Below, piece after piece: positions 51,481 through 59,912 of a stretch of DNA of 64,000 nt (the first letter of the stretch is position 1; each line of letters opens with the position of its first letter). The stretch lies in the NCBI GenBank assembly GCA_030840645.1, contig JAVEEC010000008.1, positions 62,001 through 126,000 of the forward strand. Direction: 5' to 3'. This DNA comes from Frankiaceae bacterium (lineage in GTDB: Bacteria > Actinomycetota > Actinomycetes > BP-191). The translations under genes and the position numbers were made by a program. The notes beneath the pieces were generated by a model. It did not search any database, was not told the origin of the DNA, and saw nothing but the letters and a program-made list of their open reading frames with translations.

Positions 51481-54400
51481 TCAGGACGACGCCTGCCAGA
51501 GGTTCGGGAACGCCGTGTCGCTGATGACCTGCGCGACGGTCGCGCGGTGCCAGCGCAGGCCGCGCGGGGTGCGGAACCCGTCACTGTTCAACGCCGCGGC
51601 GATCGTCGACAACGACGCCCCGGACCGGTGCAGCCGCATCAGCTCGTGCAGCCCGTGGTCGGCGGTCACCTTGTCGCGCGGCCGCACGGGGATGCGCGGC
51701 ACCGCGTGCACGTCCCCGCGGACGTCGAACAGCCCCTTCGGCAGCGCCGCGAGCACCTCGCCGAGCCGCTCCGGCGCGACCGCGGGGCTCCAGAGGAACC
51801 CCTGGGCGGCGTCGCAGCCGAGGCCGTGCACCATGCCGAGCTGCTCGACGGTCTCGACCCCCTCGGCGATGGTCGACAGGTTCAACGTCCGCGCCAGGTC
51901 GACGATCGACGCCGCGATCGCGAGGCTGTCCGCGTCCTCGCAGATCCGCTCGACGAAGCCGCGGTCGATCTTCAGCGTCGTCGCCGGCAGCCGGTTCAGG
52001 TAGCCGAGCGAGCTGTACCCGGTCCCGAAGTCGTCGATGGCGGCGGGGACGCCGCGTTCGAGGAGGCGTTCGAGCAGCAGCCGCGCGGTGTCCGGCTGGT
52101 CCATGATCGCGCTCTCGGTGATCTCCAGCGAGAGGCCGCCGTGCGGGATGTCGTTGCGGCGCAGCGCCGACAGGATCATCCGCTCGAAGCCGGGGTCGGC
52201 CAGGTGGGTCGCGGAGACGTTGACCGCGACGCGGATGTGAAGGCCCGCGGCCGCGCGGAGGACGGCGTGGTCGAGGCAGGCGCGCTCGACGGCCCACCGG
52301 TCGAGCAGCGGCGCCATGCCTGTCGCCTCCGCGATGGCGGCGAACTGCGCGGGCGGCACCACGCCGCGGCGCGGGTGGGTCCACCGGGCCAGCGCCTCCA
52401 GGCCCTGCAGCCGGCCGGTCGCGAGGTCGACGATCGGCTGGTAGTGGAGAGCGAGCTCGTCGTTCGCGATCGCGTCGCGGAGGTCGTTGCCCAGGCCGAG
52501 CCGGTCGGCGGCGTCGTGCGCGAGCGCGACGTCGAACGTCTGGATGCGGGCGCGGCCGTGGACCTTCGCGTCGTAGAGCGCGGCGTCGGCGAACCGCATC
52601 AGGTCACGCGCGGAGTTCGGCGGCGAGACGGCGATGCCGAAGCACGCGCTGACGTAGACGCGCTCGCCGCCCATGTCGAACGGCTCCGCGAGCGCCTCGA
52701 CCAGGCTCTCCGCGAGCACCCGCGCCGCGACCTCGTCGGCGTCCTCGGAGAGGATCGCGAACTGGTCGCCGCCGAACCGCGCGACCGTGTCGCCGTCCGG
52801 CGCCGCGGCCGCCAGCCGCGCCGCGACCTGGACGAGCAGCGTGTCGCCCATCGCGTGGCCCCAGGTGTCGTTGACCAGCTTGAACTGGTCGAGGTCAGCG
52901 AAGATCACCGCCACCGACCCGGTCCCCCGCCGCACGGCGCGGACGAGCGCGTGCTCGAGCCGGTCCTGGAACAGCGTGCGGTTGGCGATCCCGGTCAGCT
53001 CGTCGTTCAGCGCCCGGCTGCGCAGCTCCTCCACCGCGCTCCGCTCGGCCGTGACGTCGGTGATCATGGCCAGCGACCCGACCGGGCCGCGGTCGTCGCG
53101 GAGCGGGCTGACGCTGAGGCGGAGCACCCGCGGCCGACCGTCCGGGTGCGGGTAGGTGAGGTCGTACTCCTCGGGGCCGCGTTCCTGCCGGTGGCGGAGC
53201 TTGTCGGCGACGAACGCCATGTCGCCGGGGGCGATCAGCCGCGGGACCGCACGCTCGTACACGGTCTCGATCGGCACGCCCAGGATCCCGGCGGTCTTCT
53301 GGTTGGCATACAGCGTCCGGCCGGTCGCGTCGCAGGCGAGGATGCCCTCCTGGGACGTCTCGGCGATGGCGCGGTACCGCGCCTCGGAGGCGCGCAGCGC
53401 GCTCTCGGCCTCGACGCGGCCCGTGACGTCGCGGCCGTTGCAGACGACGCCCGCGATGTGCTGGTCGCTCAGGTGGTTCGCGAAGCTCTGCTCGACCCAG
53501 AGCCACCGCCCCTCGGCGTCGCGGGCGCGCACGCAGACGGTCTCGACCCGGCCGGGATCCGCAACGACCGCGGCGAAGGCCGCCCGGGCCTCCGCCATGT
53601 CGTCGGGGTGGAGGAACGACCAGACGTCCGCGCCGGCGAGCGCGTCCGGGTCGTACCCGAACACCGTCTGCGCCGACCGCGACACGTATGTCAGGACGCC
53701 CTCGGCACTGATGACCGCCGACAGGTCGGTGGCCTGCCGGACCAGCGCCGCGAACAGCGCCTCCCGCCCGGACAGGGCGGACTCCGCCTTGCGCAGCGCG
53801 GTCAGGTCCTGGAGGAACCCCGCCACCGCGTACGGCGTGCCGTCGGCCTCGCGCAGCAGGGCGGCGTTGACGAGGATCGGGACCGCCGTGCCGTCGGCGT
53901 GCGCGATCAGCCGTTCCCAGGAGCCGGACTCGGCGCGACCGGCGAGGATCGCGGGCAGCCGCTCGTCGTTGGCGCCCGCGTCGAGCGGGTGACGGAGCTC
54001 GCGCAACGTCATGCCCACCAGGGCGTCACGGCCGACCAGCGCGCAGGCGGCGGGGTTCGCGCTCACGATCCGCCCGTCGAGGCCGACCACGACCTGCGCC
54101 AGGTTGGTCTGCTCGAACCGCGCCCGGAACCGCCGCTCGCTCGTCTCCAGCGCCCGCCGGGTCCGCACCTCGTCGGTCACGTCACGGGCGATGCCGCTCA
54201 CCGCGGTGACGGTGCCGTCCTCGTCGCGGATCGGCGACAACCGCAACGACGTGTCGAGCACCGAGCCGTCCCTGTGCAGCCGGGTCGTGGCGATCGTGCC
54301 GGAGGGACCGCCCGCGACCACGGCCGCCACGATCGCCGCCATCTCCGCGCGCCGGTCCTCGGGGATCAGCAACTCGATGTGCCTGCCGAGCAGCTCCGCG

Positions 54401-54900
54401 GGCTCGTAGCCGAACATCTCCACGACGGCCGGGTTGGCGGTCCTGATGACACCCGCAGGGTCGGTCTCGACGATCACGTCGAGCGAGTGCTCCACGATGT
54501 CCGCCTGGCTGCGCGCGCGGGCCTCGGCGGCCCGGCGCGCGGAGACGTCGTACGACACGCCGACGGTCGCGACCCGCCGGCCGTCCGGGCCGGTCACCGC
54601 GCTGGAGGCGATATGCACGGTGAACACCCGGCCGCTCTTGTCCCGTACCTGCCAGTCGCCGGTGTACGTCGTGCCGCGGGCGACGCGGTCGCGTTCCGCG
54701 CGGGCCGCCGCCCACCCTTCGGGCGGCACGATCAGCTCGTGCAGCGCCCGGCCGACGGCCTCCGTGGCGCTGTAGCCGTACAGCGCCTCGGCGGCGGGGT
54801 TCCAGCAGAGGACCGTGCCCGCGGGGTCCGTGACGACGACCGCCTGGCTCAGCGCGTCGAGCGCGAGCCGGTAGAGGTCGTGCTGTGCGTCTGTCGACAC
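51481..54900 (-). CDS. Multi-PAS GGDEF-EAL protein with C-terminal DNA-binding-like domain
   Basis: This 1,139-aa soluble cyclic-di-GMP protein has five PAS/PAC units (about 7-120, 130-245, 255-370, 375-495, 500-625), a GGDEF domain (about 640-795) and an EAL domain (about 810-1050). The GGDEF signature is FGGDQF (about 708), with catalytic Glu changed to Gln, so cyclase activity is doubtful. The EAL side is intact (LEALARW at about 835, DDFGTGYSS at about 957, EGVET), so it should be a phosphodiesterase. The last 60 residues (ASLSTIAAALNSDGFRTPRGLRWHRATVAQVI) resemble the helix-turn-helix linker of serine recombinases. GTG start. Confidence 0.92.
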   Translation of the reverse strand: MSTDAQHDLYRLALDALSQAVVVTDPAGTVLCWNPAAEALYGYSATEAVGRALHELIVPPEGWAAARAERDRVARGTTYTGDWQVRDKSGRVFTVHIASSAVTGPDGRRVATVGVSYDVSARRAAEARARSQADIVEHSLDVIVETDPAGVIRTANPAVVEMFGYEPAELLGRHIELLIPEDRRAEMAAIVAAVVAGGPSGTIATTRLHRDGSVLDTSLRLSPIRDEDGTVTAVSGIARDVTDEVRTRRALETSERRFRARFEQTNLAQVVVGLDGRIVSANPAACALVGRDALVGMTLRELRHPLDAGANDERLPAILAGRAESGSWERLIAHADGTAVPILVNAALLREADGTPYAVAGFLQDLTALRKAESALSGREALFAALVRQATDLSAVISAEGVLTYVSRSAQTVFGYDPDALAGADVWSFLHPDDMAEARAAFAAVVADPGRVETVCVRARDAEGRWLWVEQSFANHLSDQHIAGVVCNGRDVTGRVEAESALRASEARYRAIAETSQEGILACDATGRTLYANQKTAGILGVPIETVYERAVPRLIAPGDMAFVADKLRHRQERGPEEYDLTYPHPDGRPRVLRLSVSPLRDDRGPVGSLAMITDVTAERSAVEELRSRALNDELTGIANRTLFQDRLEHALVRAVRRGTGSVAVIFADLDQFKLVNDTWGHAMGDTLLVQVAARLAAAAPDGDTVARFGGDQFAILSEDADEVAARVLAESLVEALAEPFDMGGERVYVSACFGIAVSPPNSARDLMRFADAALYDAKVHGRARIQTFDVALAHDAADRLGLGNDLRDAIANDELALHYQPIVDLATGRLQGLEALARWTHPRRGVVPPAQFAAIAEATGMAPLLDRWAVERACLDHAVLRAAAGLHIRVAVNVSATHLADPGFERMILSALRRNDIPHGGLSLEITESAIMDQPDTARLLLERLLERGVPAAIDDFGTGYSSLGYLNRLPATTLKIDRGFVERICEDADSLAIAASIVDLARTLNLSTIAEGVETVEQLGMVHGLGCDAAQGFLWSPAVAPERLGEVLAALPKGLFDVRGDVHAVPRIPVRPRDKVTADHGLHELMRLHRSGASLSTIAAALNSDGFRTPRGLRWHRATVAQVISDTAFPNLWQASS

Positions 54901-55020
54901 CGTTCCCCCGTCGTTCGCCGCTGGTTGTTCCAGTGTGCGCCGATCTCCAGCCGGCGGGCGGCTTTGCGACGAGTCGTGACAGAGCGCCCAGGGGTTGGAC
55001 GGAGTGCCTAGGAGCGTTCG

Positions 55021-55042
55021 CGGAACCCGTTTCGCGGGTCCG
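55021..55042 (-). terminator. Hairpin after the cold-shock gene
   Basis: CGGAACCCG and CGGGTCCG pair around a short loop with one bulged base, 2 nt past the cold-shock stop. No T run; likely terminator by position. Confidence 0.5.
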
Positions 55043-55044
55043 TA

Positions 55045-55446
55045 CTACGTGCCCTCGATGTCGCGCGCGACCGCGTGGACGACGTCGGCGATGGTCTTGC
55101 CGATCTTGCGGTCGGGGTAACGGCCGCGGCGCAGCTCGGGCATGACCTTCGCCTCGAGCAGCTTGATCATGTCCTCGATGATGCCGTGCAGTTCCTCGGC
55201 CGGGCGCCGCGCGGCGGCCGCCGCGGCGGCGGACAGCGTCGGCGGCGCGTCGAGGACGCGCACCGACAGCGCCTGCTCGCCGCGCTTGCCCTCGGCCACG
55301 CCGAACTCCACCCGCTGGCCCGGCGTCAACGCCTCGACGCCCGCGGGCAGCGCGGACGTGTGGACGAAGACGTCGCCGCCGTCGTCGCGGGAGAGGAAGC
55401 CGAAGCCCTTCTCGGTGTCGAACCACTTCACCTTGCCGGTGGGCAC
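55045..55446 (-). CDS. Cold-shock-domain protein with C-terminal extension
   Basis: This 133-aa protein has a cold-shock domain at 1-65 with RNP1 KGFGFLS (about 14-20) and RNP2 VFVHTSAL (about 27-34). A helical extension of about 65 residues follows ([40 protein letters not shown]). It binds single-stranded RNA/DNA. The extended form is widespread in actinobacteria. GTG 55446 ([10 protein letters not shown]) matches the universal CSP start and has GAGG 5 nt upstream; the frame to 55497 is open but not homologous. Confidence 0.93.
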   Translation of the reverse strand: MPTGKVKWFDTEKGFGFLSRDDGGDVFVHTSALPAGVEALTPGQRVEFGVAEGKRGEQALSVRVLDAPPTLSAAAAAAARRPAEELHGIIEDMIKLLEAKVMPELRRGRYPDRKIGKTIADVVHAVARDIEGT

Positions 55447-55536
55447 GCAGACCTCAAGCTGATCGGGACGCCGCAACGTCTGTCGGGGGAACGCCACAGG
55501 CTAGCCGATGGCCAGGTACGGGGCCGGGCGCCCCGT

Positions 55537-55589
55537 CGTTCTGTGCAGGACTCCGGGCCCCTCTCGAGCGTGGTGATCTTCACAGAACG
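55537..55589 (+). repeat. ~52-bp intergenic repeat, copy C
   Basis: CGTTCTGTGCAG, 14 bases, CTCGAG, then CGTGGTGATCTTCACAGAACG, with perfect 9-bp terminal inverted repeats. It lies 11 bp downstream of the leftward aldo-keto reductase stop and upstream of the cold-shock gene. Confidence 0.88.
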
Positions 55590-55600
55590 AGGGGAGCGCA

Positions 55601-56389
55601 CTAGGTGCCCAGCGCGTCCAGGGCGGCGACGTCGTCGGGGGACAGCGTGAACCCGCCGACGTCGGCGTTGCTGCGGATGCGTTCGGCGTTGCGCGACTTC
55701 GGGATCACGACCACGCCGTGCTCGATGTGCCAGCGGATGATCACCTGCGCCGGTGTACGGCCGAGGCGTTCGGCGATGCCGAGGACCACCGGGTGCTCGA
55801 GCGTGCCGTTGCGCAGCGCGCTGTACCCCTCCAGCACGACGCCGCGCTCGCGGTGCCCCTGCTCGACCTTCGCGTCGTAGAGCAGGGGGCTCCACCGGAT
55901 CTGGTTCACCGCCGGCAGGACGCCGGTCGCAGACCCGAGCGCGTCGAGCTGGTCGAGGTCGTAGTTGCTGACGCCGACGTCGCGGACCAGCCCCTCGTCC
56001 CGCGCGCGCAGCATCGCCTCCCACATGCCGAGCCCGAGCCCGTCGTCAGGCGGCCAGTGGATCAGCCAGAGGTCGACGTACTCGGTGCCGAGCAGCCGCA
56101 GGCTCTGGCCCAACGTCTCCCGCTCGCGCCCGGCGGCGTGCGGCGGCACCTTGGTCGTGACGAACACGTCCTCCCGGCGTACGCCGCCGTCGCGCAGCGC
56201 GGCGCCGACCTCGCCCTCGTTGTCGTACACGGTGGCCGTGTCGACGTGCCGGTAGCCGGCGGCGAGCGCGGTGCGGGTGGCGGCCGTCGCCTCGTCGCCG
56301 AGGATCTGCCAGGTGCCGAAGCCGAGCAACGGCATCCGCCCGCCGTTCGGCAGGCCGGCCGCTTCAGTGGGCAGTACGGGCTCTGTCAT
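55601..56389 (-). CDS. Aldo/keto reductase (AKR5-like)
   Basis: This 262-aa NADPH-dependent reductase has MPLLGFGTWQI at the start. The tetrad is Asp and Tyr in HVDTATVYDNE (about 48-53), Lys in TTKVPP (about 78) and His in LIHWPP (about 110). The coenzyme clamp VVIPKSRNAERIRSN (about 228) is typical of 2,5-diketo-gluconate-reductase-like enzymes. ATG start with no alternative of family type. It is separated from YcnI by 29 bp in the same direction and may share its transcript. The substrate is unknown. Confidence 0.95.
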   Translation of the reverse strand: MTEPVLPTEAAGLPNGGRMPLLGFGTWQILGDEATAATRTALAAGYRHVDTATVYDNEGEVGAALRDGGVRREDVFVTTKVPPHAAGRERETLGQSLRLLGTEYVDLWLIHWPPDDGLGLGMWEAMLRARDEGLVRDVGVSNYDLDQLDALGSATGVLPAVNQIRWSPLLYDAKVEQGHRERGVVLEGYSALRNGTLEHPVVLGIAERLGRTPAQVIIRWHIEHGVVVIPKSRNAERIRSNADVGGFTLSPDDVAALDALGT

Positions 56390-56418
56390 GGCAACGATCC
56401 TGCCCTGCCGCGCCGATG

Positions 56419-57117
56419 TCACGCACGCCGGCGGCGGGCCAGCCCGACGACCGCGAGTGCGAGGGCGGCGGCGCCGAGCGCGACGCCGGTGCGCGCGGTG
56501 CGCTTCGCGCCGCGTACGTCGGCGGCGCTGACGCTGACGGCGTTCGGCGCGGGAGTGGCCGCGGCGGCCGACGCGGACGGGGACGGCGTGGACCCGGCCT
56601 TGGCCACGAGGTGCAGGACCGGCGCCGGGTGCTCCGGCTCCGTGCCGCCGGGCGTCCGCAGGTCGATCCAGCGGACGACGCTGCCGTCGCTGTAGCCCTG
56701 GACCGTCTTGAACACCAGCTCGTCGGTGTCCGTCGGGAGCGGCCCGACCGACACGTCGAACTCGTCGAACTCCCCTGGCGCGATGCGGCCGCCGGACCAC
56801 AGGATCTTGGTGACCGCCTCGGTGACCGCGCCGTCGTCGCTCTGGATCGGCTTGGCGAGCGTGGTCTTGGTCACGGTGAACGTCCACCCGGCGTGCGGCT
56901 TCACCGAGACCGACGCCACCGGGTGGTCGGCGGGGAGGTTGACCTCCAGCCTCGTGGTGCTCGCGTCGTCCTTCTCGGTCGGGACGCGGAACGACAGCTT
57001 GGCGAAGCCGCCCTGCTCGGCGGTCGACGGGTTGACGGTGACGTGCGCGGACGCCGGCAGGGCGGCCGCGGCGACCGCCACGAGGGCGAGCGTTGCGGCA
57101 CGGCGGGTACGGGACAT
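56419..57117 (-). CDS. YcnI-like (DUF1775) secreted copper-binding protein
   Basis: This 232-aa protein has a signal peptide (1-23) whose cleavage after ASA leaves an N-terminal His (HVTVNPS), the copper ligand of Bacillus YcnI. The DUF1775 domain has GGFAKLSFRVPTEKDDASTTRLEVNLP and WSGGRIAPGEFDEFDVSVGPLP (described at about 38-65 and 108-130). A C-terminal membrane helix and RRRR anchor follow. The ATG at 57117 has GAGGAG 8 nt upstream; ATG 57132 overlaps copCD (ATGA) but lacks a site. It acts outside the membrane in copper trafficking together with CopC-CopD. Confidence 0.92.
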   Translation of the reverse strand: MSRTRRAATLALVAVAAAALPASAHVTVNPSTAEQGGFAKLSFRVPTEKDDASTTRLEVNLPADHPVASVSVKPHAGWTFTVTKTTLAKPIQSDDGAVTEAVTKILWSGGRIAPGEFDEFDVSVGPLPTDTDELVFKTVQGYSDGSVVRWIDLRTPGGTEPEHPAPVLHLVAKAGSTPSPSASAAAATPAPNAVSVSAADVRGAKRTARTGVALGAAALALAVVGLARRRRA

Positions 57118-57128
57118 GGGGGTGCTCC

Positions 57129-58745
57129 TCATCGGAATCGGACGGTGGTCGAGACGGTGGTCTGGTCGATGTCGCTCGTACGGACGGTCAGGTCGAGCAC
57201 CCAGCGGCCGGGGATCGGCACGTCGACGGCGTACGCCGCGAAGTGCCCTGGCCCCGCGCGGGTGAACGGCACCACCAGCGGCCCGATCTCGCGCGCGGGC
57301 AGCCGCAGGTCGCCGGTCAGCTCCGCGACCTCGCGGATGCCGCCGCTGGTCGTGAGCGTGTAGACGTGGACGTCGGTGCGGCCGGCCTTGGCGCGGCTGA
57401 TGACGACGTTCACCGAGACATCGCCCGAGGTCAGCGTCGCGGTGAACGGTCGCGCGTACGCCGTGCGCGCGGGGGCGGCGTTGACGAGCAGCGCGGTCAG
57501 CGCGAGGACGGCCGCCGCGACGACGACCTCCAGCCCGACGCTGCGCCGGACGGCGGCGAGGTCGCCGGTCGCGCGGCCGCGGACCCACCGCCGCCCGACC
57601 GAGCCGAGCGCGACGAGGACGGTGAAGCCCGCGACCTTGGCGATCAGCAGGTGGCCGTACGTCGTCCCGGTCAGCGCGCCGAACGACCCGACCTCGCGCC
57701 ACGACTGGAACGTTCCTGTCACCACGATGACGACGACGGCGGCGAACGCGAGCGGCGAGAACCGCGCGACCACCTCGCCCGCGTCGCCGGCGCGGTCGCG
57801 CGGCAGCACGCAGGCCGCGAGCAGGACCAGACCCCCGAGCCAGAAGGACACCGCCGCCAGGTGCAGCACGTCGCTCGCGAGGACGAGCGGCACCAGGCTG
57901 CCGACGCTCGCGTGCCCAGCGGCGGCGAGCGTGCCGAGCAGCGCCACGCCGGCAGCCGCGCCGGCGGCGACGAGGCGGCCGCGCAGCACCGGCCGTACCA
58001 GCGCGAGCGCGGCCAGGCCGAGCAGCGCTCGGGCCGCCCACGCGTGGCCGAACCGCGTGTCCAGCACCGCCCGCAGCACCGCGGGCCTGGCGGCGTCGCG
58101 CAACGGGAGAGCGGCGGCGTACGGGCCCTGCAACGCGATGCCGAGGACGGCCGTGACGACGACGCCTGCCGCGGCCAGCGTGAGGATCCGGACGGCTCGG
58201 GAGTCGTTGCGGCGCAGGCAGGTCAGCACGAACGCCGCCCCACCGACGAGGACGACGAGCGACGCGAACGCGAGCCAGCGCACGACCGCGAACACGCCGC
58301 CGACGAGCGCGCTGCCGCCCTGCTGCGCGAGCAGCCGCGCGGCCAGCGCCTGCTCGTTGCCCGCGGCGCCGCGACCGACCTGGAACGTGAACGCGCCGTG
58401 CACCGGGTGGCTGTCGGCGGAGACGACCCGCCAGGTGACGACGTACGCGCCGTTCGTCAGCGGCCGGAGGCCGACGGCCACGGTGTTGCCGTGCCCGCCC
58501 GGGTGGCCGACCGCGCCGTCGTCGACGCGGCGGGCGTTCGCGTCGTAGACGCGGATCGCGCCGAACGACGCCTCCACCGCTTCGCCGAACCGCAGCGTCA
58601 CCGCGGCCGGCGCGCGGTCGAGCACCGCGCCCGCGGCGGGGTCGGTCGACACCAGCACCGCGTGCGCGGACGCGGCCGGCGCCGCGAGGCCGAGGGCCAG
58701 CAGCGCGACGAGCGCGACCGTCGCGCGGCGGAACGCGTTGGTCAC
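57129..58745 (-). CDS. CopC-CopD fusion, copper uptake/resistance protein
   Basis: This 538-aa protein has a signal peptide, then a CopC domain (about 28-125) with an N-terminal His after cleavage (HAVLVSTDPAAGAVL) and SADSHPVHGAFTFQVG holding two further His. A CopD domain of eight membrane helices follows (about 150-430), with an outside C-terminal domain (about 440-538). It probably binds Cu outside and moves it across the membrane. GTG start overlapping the anti-sigma gene (GTGA); it ends just before ycnI. The long upstream frame to 59720 is a shadow. Confidence 0.93.
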   Translation of the reverse strand: MTNAFRRATVALVALLALGLAAPAASAHAVLVSTDPAAGAVLDRAPAAVTLRFGEAVEASFGAIRVYDANARRVDDGAVGHPGGHGNTVAVGLRPLTNGAYVVTWRVVSADSHPVHGAFTFQVGRGAAGNEQALAARLLAQQGGSALVGGVFAVVRWLAFASLVVLVGGAAFVLTCLRRNDSRAVRILTLAAAGVVVTAVLGIALQGPYAAALPLRDAARPAVLRAVLDTRFGHAWAARALLGLAALALVRPVLRGRLVAAGAAAGVALLGTLAAAGHASVGSLVPLVLASDVLHLAAVSFWLGGLVLLAACVLPRDRAGDAGEVVARFSPLAFAAVVVIVVTGTFQSWREVGSFGALTGTTYGHLLIAKVAGFTVLVALGSVGRRWVRGRATGDLAAVRRSVGLEVVVAAAVLALTALLVNAAPARTAYARPFTATLTSGDVSVNVVISRAKAGRTDVHVYTLTTSGGIREVAELTGDLRLPAREIGPLVVPFTRAGPGHFAAYAVDVPIPGRWVLDLTVRTSDIDQTTVSTTVRFR

Positions 58746-59371
58746 GCGTGCCGGTGCCGCAGCGTGAGCCGGGGCCGGGCGAGCCCGACCAGCAGGACGA
58801 AGCCGAGGACCGCGAGCGCGTGCGGCAGCTCCGCGACGGTCGCCGTCCGCCCGCCGAGCAGGTCGAGCACCGAGGTCATCAGCAGCAGCCCGACCAGCGT
58901 GCCGACGAGCGGCAGCAGCCCGAACGCGCGGACCGGCCGGTGGGCCGCGTAGAGGAAGCCCACGGCGAGCGCGATGTCCCAGGAGCCGAGCTCGTGCGCG
59001 ACGTGGACGGGCGCGCCCGCGTCGTTGCCGAAGACCAGGCTCGGCACCGCGATGGCGAGCTGGGCCAGCGCGACGAAGACCAGCGCCCAGCGCAGCCCGC
59101 GGCCCGCGGTGGTCCGCGCGCCGGCCGTCGCGGCGCGGAACGCCACGAGCAGCGGCTCGGTCAGGTCGGGCACGTCGTCGGCGGGCGCCACGCGGACGCT
59201 GCGCGTCACGGCCGCCGCCGCGCGCAGCCACGAGGCGCAGGCGGTGCAGGTCTCCAGGTGCCGCGCGACCTCGGGCCCGGGCGGCGTGGCGTACCCGTCC
59301 AGCTCCGCCGACAGGTGCTCCCTGGCGCGTTCGCAGAGTGTCATGGAGCGGTAGTCGCTCGACGTGTGCAT
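58742..59371 (-). CDS. Zinc-finger anti-sigma factor with membrane domain
   Basis: This 209-aa protein has an N-terminal zf-HC2/ZAS domain with HLETCTAC (HxxxCxxC, about 38-45), preceded by CERAREHLSAELDG. About four to five hydrophobic segments follow (from residue 98). It should hold the divergent ECF sigma factor at the membrane and release it on a signal, probably copper or envelope stress. ATG 59371 and ATG 59344 are both possible. It is coupled to copCD by GTGA, so the regulator is expressed with its target genes. Confidence 0.88.
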   Translation of the reverse strand: MHTSSDYRSMTLCERAREHLSAELDGYATPPGPEVARHLETCTACASWLRAAAAVTRSVRVAPADDVPDLTEPLLVAFRAATAGARTTAGRGLRWALVFVALAQLAIAVPSLVFGNDAGAPVHVAHELGSWDIALAVGFLYAAHRPVRAFGLLPLVGTLVGLLLMTSVLDLLGGRTATVAELPHALAVLGFVLLVGLARPRLTLRHRHA

Positions 59372-59386
59372 TTGGTTCCCTGGCCG

Positions 59387-59392
59387 TACGAT
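59387..59392 (+). promoter_or_regulatory. -10 box of the ECF sigma gene, leaderless spacing
   Basis: TACGAT, then 7 nt and the GTG at 59400. It sits in the 28-bp gap to the divergent anti-sigma gene. Confidence 0.55.
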
Positions 59393-59399
59393 CCGCGCC

Positions 59400-59912
59400 G
59401 TGGACGACCGGACCCGCTGGCTGCTCGCGGCGCGCGACGGCGACGCGACCGCGGCGGCCGCGTTCATCCGCGCGACCCAGGCCGACGTGTGGCGGCTCTG
59501 CGCGCACCTCGGCGACGCGGCGGGCGCGGACGACCTGACGCAGGAGACGTACGCGCGGGCCTGGCGGTCGCTGCCGTCGTTCCGCGCCGACGCGAGTGCG
59601 CGCACCTGGCTGCTCGCGATCGCCCGCCGCGTCGCGGCCGACGCGGTCCGGTCCAGCGTCCGGCGGCGGCGGCTCGACGCGGCGCTGCCGCGACCGGAGC
59701 AGGTGCCCGACCCGGCGCACGGCTTCGCGGTCACCGCGCTGCTCGCGGCGCTGCCGGTCGAGCAGCGCACGGCGTTCGTCGCGACGCAGCTGCTCGGGCT
59801 CTCGTACGACGAGGCGGCGGAGGTGTGCGGATGCCCGGTCGGAACGATCCGTTCGCGGGTAGCGAGGGCACGCGGGGAGCTGGTCCGGCTGGTGGAGGAG
59901 GCGTCCGCATGA
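59400..59912 (+). CDS. ECF-family RNA polymerase sigma factor
   Basis: This 170-aa protein has region 2 at about 20-85 (VWRLCAHLGDAAGADDLTQETYARAWRSLPSF) and region 4 at about 110-165 (ALLAALPVEQRTAFVATQLLGLSYDEAAEVCGCPVGTIRSRVARAR). No extra domain. It is paired with the divergent zinc-finger anti-sigma and coupled by ATGA to the secreted His-starting membrane protein. It probably controls the copper-type cluster on both sides. GTG 59400 is preferred to ATG 59364 because of the -10 spacing. Confidence 0.93.
   Translation: MDDRTRWLLAARDGDATAAAAFIRATQADVWRLCAHLGDAAGADDLTQETYARAWRSLPSFRADASARTWLLAIARRVAADAVRSSVRRRRLDAALPRPEQVPDPAHGFAVTALLAALPVEQRTAFVATQLLGLSYDEAAEVCGCPVGTIRSRVARARGELVRLVEEASA

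Noticed and set aside
51481-51700. Serine recombinase remnant or mobile element at the end of the EAL gene
   Set aside because: The motif is in frame with the EAL domain and ends at its stop; there is no resolvase catalytic domain, att site or repeat.
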